This document shows, in pieces, positions 7,369 to 11,642 of a DNA stretch of 11,642 bases (its first letter is position 1; each line of letters starts with the position of its first letter). The translations under genes and the position numbers were made by a program. Below the pieces are notes generated by a model. The model was not told the DNA's origin. It worked only from the letters and a program-made list of their open reading frames with translations, and ran no database searches. The stretch is from Actinomycetota bacterium. GTDB taxonomy: Bacteria > Actinomycetota > Actinomycetes > JACCUZ01. The DNA lies in contig JAVEDG010000340.1 of the NCBI GenBank assembly GCA_030841245.1, forward strand, positions 1 to 11,642. The letters run 5' to 3'.

Positions 7369-7455
7369 GCCCAGGGGCTACCGAAGTATCAGGCCCCGAT
7401 GGCGAGTATCCACCTCCGGGTTACGTCCTCACCTGAGATGGAGGACGCGATCAAG
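7369..7455 (+). repeat. Repeat block B, copy 2
   Basis: Pairs with 975-1065 at roughly 80% identity. It begins two bases after the stop codon of the block A frame, so blocks A and B form one continuous unit in this copy. Confidence 0.65.
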
Positions 7456-7532
7456 TGCCCGCGGTGGGTGGTGAGCTGAGTCCATGGGCATGGTGTACGA
7501 CCACATCGACGGCGTGCGTGTCGTGAGGGCGT

Positions 7533-7737
7533 AGGAGAGGCCACCGCGTGATCCTTCAGAAGACCTGCGAAAGCCGATCTGAAGGAGATCATCACGATGA
7601 CCGCCGATCCCAGTATCGACCCTGTTCGGTTCCTGGCCGAGCACCTCGAGCGCGCCGAGCCCGACCTGCTGCGCGCGATGCTCAAGACGTTCGTCGACGC
7701 CCTGATGGGTCCCGAGGCCGACGCGCTCTGCGGGGCC
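7533..7737 (+). mobile_element. Left-end fragment of an IS256-family insertion sequence
   Basis: The leader (GAGAGGCCACCGCGTGATCC from about 7535, then GAAGGAG at 7581-7587) and the start of the transposase are typical of actinobacterial IS256-type elements. The element breaks off at about 7737, and no right end is found in the window. The exact left boundary is inferred. Confidence 0.6.
7597..7737 (+). pseudogene. Truncated IS256-family (Mutator) transposase
   Basis: ATG 7597 follows a good GAAGGAG site. The first 47 codons (MTADPSIDPVRFLAEHLERA, then LLRAMLKTFVDALMGPEADA and LCGA) match the conserved N-terminus of IS256-family transposases. After LCGA the expected YGERSPERVNxRNGYR region is absent. 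The frame instead runs into the reverse strand of an FAD oxidoreductase fragment. The full enzyme is about 400 residues, so the DDE catalytic core is gone and the fragment cannot transpose. Confidence 0.8.
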
Positions 7738-7743
7738 CGTATG

Positions 7744-8169
7744 GGCGCCGTCCGCGGTGGTGAGCTGCGCGCCGCGCAGGTTGTCGCAGGCCAACGCGTA
7801 CTTGCGCTGCACCAGCCGATCCCGCCGCCCAGCGTCAGTCCGGCGACCCCGGTGCTCGAGATCAGCCTGCCGGTGCTGGCCAGACCGTGCTCGGCCGTTG
7901 CCGCGTCGAAGTCGGCCCAGATGGCGCCGGGCTGCACGATCGCCACACGCCGCTCGGCATCGACCGCGACGCCGCGCAGCGCCGACAGATCGCGATGACC
8001 ACGCCACCATCGCAGCTCGACAGCGCCGCGACGCTGTGGCTGCCCGCACGCACCGCGAACGGCACTCCTGCCTCACGGGTCAGGGCAATGGCGGCGGCGA
8101 CGTCATCGACCGTGCGGCAGCGCGCGATCAGCCCCGGCCTGGTGGTGACGGCCCCGTTCCAACCGAAAT
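7744..8169 (-). pseudogene. Internal fragment of an FAD-linked (BBE/PCMH-type) oxidoreductase, two frameshifts
   Basis: On the minus strand the first frame (8169-7994) gives NGAVTTRPGLIARCRTVDDV, then AAAIALTREAGVPFAVRAGS and HSVAALSSCDGG; RAGSHS matches the flavin-attachment loop of this family. Two extra bases at 7992-7993 shift the frame. It then reads DLSALRGVAVDAERRVAIVQ and on to TLGGGIGW. One base is missing near 7811, after which QRKYALACDNLRGAQLTTAD completes the FAD-binding domain. Intact members have about 450 residues; here about 140 remain. The 3' part is replaced by the IS256 fragment and the 5' end by the hairpin of the methyltransferase gene. The gene is dead. Confidence 0.85.
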
Positions 8170-8170
8170 C

Positions 8171-8210
8171 AGCGGCTCGATCAGCGCGGTCGGTGCTGAT
8201 CGAAGCCGCT
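8171..8210 (-). terminator. Strong hairpin after methyltransferase gene
   Basis: AGCGGCTCGATCAGC (8171-8185) pairs with GCTGATCGAAGCCGCT (8195-8210), a 15-bp stem with one bulged base and a 9-base loop. It starts 11 bases after the methyltransferase stop on the minus strand. Only a short T-rich GATTTCGGTT follows, so it is a terminator of the actinobacterial, T-poor kind. Confidence 0.7.
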
Positions 8211-8221
8211 GAACTCGCGGC

Positions 8222-9277
8222 TCAGGGTCTGACCTCGTAGACGAGATTGAATGGCGTCTCGGCGGCTCGCCGGAACCTGGTGAAGCCGGCGTCGGTGACG
8301 ACCCGCCGGATTGCGGCTTCGCCTGCTTGGGCACCCAGCGCGTATCCGCCGGTCTGGGATAGCGCGTTGGGCACGCAGAGCAGCGTGGAGAAGTTGTAGT
8401 AGACCCGACCCACCGGATTCAGATTGTCCGAAACGGTGTTCCCCGCGTAGGGCTCGACGACGAGCCAGGCCCCGTCCGGGGCCAGTGCCTGCCGCACGTG
8501 CTTGGCTGTCGCCAACGGGTCGCCCATGTCGTGCAGGCAGTCGAAGGTGGCCACTAGGTCGTAGTCCGAGCCGCTGAACTGCGCGGCCGATGCGACCTCG
8601 AAACTCACTCGGCTCGCGACGCCGGCGTCGGCAGCCCGCTTGGCCGCCAGCTCGATCGAGCCGGCGTGGTAGTCCGATCCGGTGAACACGGAGTTCGGGT
8701 AGGCCTGAGCCAGCAGCACCGTCGAGGAACCGAGCCCGCAGCCGATGTCGGCGACCCGGGCGCCTGCGCTCAGCTTGGCCTCGACGCCCTCGAGCGCGGG
8801 GATCCAGGACGGGATAAGGTTCGCGATATAGCCCGGCCGGAAGAACTGCTCGCACCCGATGAACACGTCGTCGTCGTGCTCGTGCCAGCCCAGTCCCGCG
8901 CCGGTCCTGAAGCGTTCGGTGATCCGGTCCTCGGCGCGCAGGGCGCCGAGCGCGAGGACGAACGCGCCAGGCGCGTAGATGGCGCCGTCCGGGTTCGCGA
9001 GCACGAAAGCCTGCTCCTCACTCATCGAGTACGTCTGGCTGTCCGCGTCGTACTGGACGTATCCCCCCGCTGCCTGCCCACGCAGCCACTCCTCGACGTA
9101 GCGCGGTGCGGTGTCGGTCCGTTCGGCCAGCTCTTGGCCCGACGCAGGGCCCGCCGCGAGCGCCCGGTAGAGGCCGAGCCGGTGCCCCACGACGACGTTG
9201 CCCGCCGCCACGGTCGCCCCGAGATCGGTAACGAACTTTCCGATGAATTCGCCGAGTACGGCTTCCTCGATTGCCAT
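8222..9277 (-). CDS. SAM-dependent methyltransferase with N-terminal winged helix (Rv2258c-like)
   Basis: A 351-residue protein starting at ATG 9277, with GAAGGAC upstream at good spacing; the frame is open further upstream, but that part overlaps the divergent promoter region. Residues 1 to about 95 form a winged-helix dimerisation domain. Residues 165-300 form a class I SAM-binding fold: motif I VADIGCGLG (175-183), an acidic residue after strand 2 at Asp202, and DLVATFDCLHDMGD (240-253). The domain layout and length match the Rv2258c-like group, whose substrates are mostly unknown; O- or N-methylation of a small molecule is likely. The gene is divergent from the hydrolase-glycosyltransferase gene with 133 bp between starts, and ends at a hairpin. 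Substrate is not predictable. Confidence 0.88.
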   Translation of the reverse strand: MAIEEAVLGEFIGKFVTDLGATVAAGNVVVGHRLGLYRALAAGPASGQELAERTDTAPRYVEEWLRGQAAGGYVQYDADSQTYSMSEEQAFVLANPDGAIYAPGAFVLALGALRAEDRITERFRTGAGLGWHEHDDDVFIGCEQFFRPGYIANLIPSWIPALEGVEAKLSAGARVADIGCGLGSSTVLLAQAYPNSVFTGSDYHAGSIELAAKRAADAGVASRVSFEVASAAQFSGSDYDLVATFDCLHDMGDPLATAKHVRQALAPDGAWLVVEPYAGNTVSDNLNPVGRVYYNFSTLLCVPNALSQTGGYALGAQAGEAAIRRVVTDAGFTRFRRAAETPFNLVYEVRP

Positions 9278-9334
9278 CGTTGCGTCCTTCGTTCGGTGCC
9301 GGCTTGTTCCGACTCGGCGAGAGTGGACCGAGAC

Positions 9335-9389
9335 GTTGCAGGGTCGTTGCGATGGGGCTGCAATGGGGTCGGGCACAGTCGGGGCACAC
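9335..9389. promoter_or_regulatory. Array of 11-bp-spaced repeats in the divergent control region
   Basis: GTTGCAGGGTC (9335), GTTGCGATGGG (9346) and GCTGCAATGGG (9357) follow each other at 11-bp steps. Next come TCGGGCACAG (9369) and TCGGGGCACA (9379). Repeats spaced one helical turn apart are typical of sites for activators bound side by side on one DNA face, such as SARP-type regulators. No regulator gene is in the window, so the identity is open. Confidence 0.4.
9336..9364 (+). promoter_or_regulatory. Candidate promoter of the hydrolase-glycosyltransferase gene
   Basis: TTGCAG (9336-9341) and TGCAAT (9359-9364) are separated by 17 bp, a fair match to -35 and -10 elements. They would give a leader of roughly 40 bases before ATG 9411. 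The two hexamers also form an inverted repeat, and the 11-bp repeats overlap them. Confidence 0.4.
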
Positions 9390-9410
9390 AGCCGCGGAAG
9401 GGAACGAGCC

Positions 9411-11573
9411 ATGCGTGCGAGATATCCGGATCGGACCGGCTTTGTCGAACGGGACGGCGTGAAAGTCGCCTACGAGGTGTTCGGCGACGGGCCACGGACC
9501 GTGCTGCTGATGCCGAGCTGGTCGATCGTGCACTCGCGCATGTGGAAGGCGCAGGTCCCCTACCTCGCCCGGCACGCCCGTGTCGTCACATTCGACGGGC
9601 GGGGCAACGGGTTGTCGGATCGTCCGCGGGAGTCCGCGGCTTACGAATCCGCAGAGTTCGTCGCGGACGGCCTCGCGGTCCTGGACGCCGTCGAGGTCGA
9701 GCAGGCTCTCGTTGCCGGCTCCTCCTTGGGTGCCGGCTACGCGATCGAGCTCGCCGCGACGGCGCCGCAGCGGGTGTGCGGGTTGTTCCTTCTCGGTCCC
9801 ACGTTGGCGAACCTGAGCGAACCGGAGTCAGAGCCGGATGAGCTGGACGAGCCGGCAGAGGGTCCGACTGCCCGGCCGGTCGAAACTCCCGTGGTCGGCT
9901 TCCACGACCGTCCCAGCGATCCTGAGGGCTGGGGCCTGTACAACGCGCACGTGTGGCGCGAGCGCTTTCCCGACTTCGTCCACTTCTTTTTCCGACAAGT
10001 GCTCAGCGAACCGCACGCCACGAAGCAGATCGAGGACGCCACTGGTTGGGCGATGGAGACCGACGGAGAGACACTCGTCATCGCCGAGGACCGGACGTAT
10101 CTCGCCGCCGACCGCGCCGCGCTGAGCGAGCTGCTCACACGTGTGCGCTGCCCGGCCGTCGTGGTGCACGGTAGTGACGACCACATCAGCCCGCTCGCCG
10201 TCGGCCAGGCGTTGGCGGCCGCAATGGGCGCCGACCTGTTCGTTATCGAGGACGGCGGGCATCTGCCGCAGGCCAAGGATCCGGTGGCCGTCAACCTCGA
10301 ACTGCGCCGCTTGCTCGATCGAACCGCGGCCCCACCGAGACGCGTCGTCCGCCGGGCGCGGGCCATCACCCGACCGAAGCAGGTGCTATACCTGTCCTCA
10401 CCGATCGGGCTCGGCCACTCGCGACGCGACATCGCGATCGCCGACGAACTGCGCCGGCAACGACCCGACGTCCAGGTCGACTGGCTGGCGCAGCACCCGC
10501 TGACCGATCTGCTGGAGCGGCGCGGCGAGCGCATCCACCCGGCGTCCGCGCACCTCGCAAACGAGTCCTCCCACCTGGAGTCGGAGTCGGGCGAACACGA
10601 CCTGCACGCGTTCCAGGGGATACGCCGAATGGACGAGATCCTCGTCAACAACTTCATGGTCTTCGCCGACCTCGTGCAGGATCAGCCGTACGACGCCTGG
10701 ATCGGCGACGAGGCGTGGGAACTCGACTACTTCCTGCACGAGAACCCGGAGCAGAAGCGGGCACCGTACGTCTGGCTGACCGACTTCGTCGGCTGGCTGC
10801 CGATGCCCGACGGCGGCGACCCGGAAGCCGCGCTGACGGCCGACTACAACGGCGAGATGGTCGAGCAGATCGCCCGCTACCCGCAGCTTCGGGACCGGGC
10901 GCTGTTCGTCGGCAACCCCGACGACATCGTGCCCGGCCGGCTCGGTCCGCAGCTGCCGGAGATTCGCGACTGGACGCAGGACCATTTCGACTTCGTCGGG
11001 TACGTGACCGGCTTCGACCCGGCCGAGGTCGCGGACACCGCAGCCGTCCGTGCCGAACTTGGCTACCGGCCCGACGAACAGGTCTGCATAGTCACCGTCG
11101 GCGGGTCAGGGGTCGGCGCGGACCTGCTCCGGCGGGTGATCGCCGCCTACCCGACGGCCAAGCGGCTCCTGCCGGCGTTGCGGATGATCGTCGTGGCCGG
11201 GCCGCGGATCGATCCGAGGTCGCTGTCGACCCATGCCGGCCTGGAGGTCAAGGCGTACGTGCATGACCTCTACCGGCACCTGGCCGTGTGCGACCTCGCA
11301 ATCGTGCAGGGCGGCTTGACGACCACGATGGAGCTCACTGCCAACCGGCGTCCTTTCCTCTACGTGCCGCTGCGGCACCACTTCGAGCAGAACCTCCACG
11401 TGCGGCACCGCCTCGATCGCTACGGCGCCGGTCGACGCGTCGACTACGACGAGATCGAGCCCGATGCGCTCGCTACGCTCATCGCGGCAGAGGTAGGGCG
11501 AACCGTCGACTACCGCCCGGTGGAGACCGACGGCGCGCGCATCGCCGCGGAGAAGATCGCCGAGCTGCTCTGA
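9411..11573 (+). CDS. Alpha/beta hydrolase fused to GT-B glycosyltransferase
   Basis: A 720-residue protein starting at ATG 9411 with GGAAGGGA upstream. Residues 1-305 are an alpha/beta hydrolase with a complete triad: Ser105 in GSSLG, Asp257 in HGSDDHISP and His284 in GGHLP. An acidic insert (about 137-151) lies in the cap region. A basic, Arg-rich linker (309-321) leads to a glycosyltransferase of the MurG/UGT kind: VLYLSSPIGLGHSRRD (325-340) as the N-terminal Gly-rich loop, and VQGGLTTTMELTANRRPFLY (632-651) followed by HHFEQN as the nucleotide-sugar-binding half. There is no signal peptide or membrane helix. It could cleave an ester and glycosylate the product, or glycosylate and then trim. 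The divergent methyltransferase may act on the same compound. The substrate is unknown. Both domains look intact, so this is a real fusion and not a frameshift join. Confidence 0.88.
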   Translation: MRARYPDRTGFVERDGVKVAYEVFGDGPRTVLLMPSWSIVHSRMWKAQVPYLARHARVVTFDGRGNGLSDRPRESAAYESAEFVADGLAVLDAVEVEQALVAGSSLGAGYAIELAATAPQRVCGLFLLGPTLANLSEPESEPDELDEPAEGPTARPVETPVVGFHDRPSDPEGWGLYNAHVWRERFPDFVHFFFRQVLSEPHATKQIEDATGWAMETDGETLVIAEDRTYLAADRAALSELLTRVRCPAVVVHGSDDHISPLAVGQALAAAMGADLFVIEDGGHLPQAKDPVAVNLELRRLLDRTAAPPRRVVRRARAITRPKQVLYLSSPIGLGHSRRDIAIADELRRQRPDVQVDWLAQHPLTDLLERRGERIHPASAHLANESSHLESESGEHDLHAFQGIRRMDEILVNNFMVFADLVQDQPYDAWIGDEAWELDYFLHENPEQKRAPYVWLTDFVGWLPMPDGGDPEAALTADYNGEMVEQIARYPQLRDRALFVGNPDDIVPGRLGPQLPEIRDWTQDHFDFVGYVTGFDPAEVADTAAVRAELGYRPDEQVCIVTVGGSGVGADLLRRVIAAYPTAKRLLPALRMIVVAGPRIDPRSLSTHAGLEVKAYVHDLYRHLAVCDLAIVQGGLTTTMELTANRRPFLYVPLRHHFEQNLHVRHRLDRYGAGRRVDYDEIEPDALATLIAAEVGRTVDYRPVETDGARIAAEKIAELL

Positions 11574-11592
11574 CCTGCAACGACAGCGGCGT

Positions 11593-11642
11593 TCAGCGCG
11601 GGCAATCGGCCAGAGTTCGCTCGGCGGCTGCGACGATGTGCG
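11593..11642 (-). CDS. Possible C-terminal end of a gene running off the right edge
   Basis: On the minus strand one frame enters from the edge reading HIVAAAERTLADCPR and stops at TGA 11595-11593. That is 19 bp from the stop of the hydrolase-glycosyltransferase gene, a normal convergent arrangement. Only about 15 residues are visible, so it may be chance. Confidence 0.3.
   Translation of the reverse strand, partial: HIVAAAERTLADCPR

Larger units (their letters stand above)
6947..7596. other. Mosaic intergenic region of repeats and gene scraps
   Basis: No intact gene is visible in these 650 bp. They hold the cyclase leader, the second 89-bp repeat (7041-7129), a frameshifted minus-strand relic (7119-7244), contiguous second copies of repeat blocks A and B (7242-7455), and the left end of an IS256-type element. 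The patchwork suggests repeated insertion and deletion. Confidence 0.6.

Noticed and set aside
7484..7534. A 16-codon + strand frame (MGMVYDHIDGVRVVRA) before the IS256 fragment
   Set aside because: It is too short, has no ribosome binding site and is not conserved within the window.
9278..9412. Extended N-terminus of the methyltransferase from 9412
   Set aside because: The extra 45 residues are low-complexity and cross the divergent control region. ATG 9277 has a good ribosome binding site and begins at the conserved family start.
1..11642. CRISPR array, tRNA, rRNA or riboswitch
   Set aside because: I saw no regularly spaced short repeats with spacers, no tRNA cloverleaf and no recognised riboswitch core on either strand.

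Overview
The window comes from a high-GC actinobacterium. The coding frames have strongly G/C-biased third positions, ribosome binding sites are purine-rich, and GTG starts occur. The gene families are actinobacterial in style: a cyclase/ATPase/TPR signalling giant, an Rv2258c-like methyltransferase and an IS256-type transposase. I cannot name the genus. I see no tRNA, rRNA or CRISPR array.

Left part (1-1602): a remnant of a small protein gene with an in-frame TAG, two small unknown genes on the + strand (329-580 and 661-936), two strong hairpins (1065-1178), and a minus-strand fragment resembling the end of an endonuclease/exonuclease/phosphatase protein. Next comes a well-formed gene for an exported phosphoesterase of the acid phosphatase/phospholipase C family (1603-3297).

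Middle (3298-7130): a 1068-residue minus-strand gene encodes a zinc ribbon, a class III nucleotide cyclase domain, a STAND-type ATPase and a TPR-like tail. An 89-bp direct repeat (80/89 identical) lies 21 bp after its stop codon and again about 95 bp before its start, so the gene sits in a repeat-bounded unit of about 3.4 kb.

Scrap zone (6947-8210): second copies of two sequence blocks from the left end, a frameshifted minus-strand relic, the first 47 codons of an IS256-family transposase, and a twice-frameshifted internal piece of an FAD-linked oxidoreductase joined directly to it. The two left-end blocks are contiguous here. At the left end about 760 bp carrying the two small genes separates them, which suggests insertion of a cassette there or loss here.

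Right part (8222-11642): a divergent pair shares a 133-bp control region with 11-bp-spaced repeats and a plausible promoter. The minus gene is a SAM-dependent methyltransferase ending at a strong hairpin. The plus gene is a 720-residue fusion of an alpha/beta hydrolase (complete Ser-Asp-His triad) with a GT-B glycosyltransferase. Hydrolysis, glycosyl transfer and methylation could together modify one small molecule or lipid; this is inference from proximity. A possible minus-strand gene end reaches the right edge.
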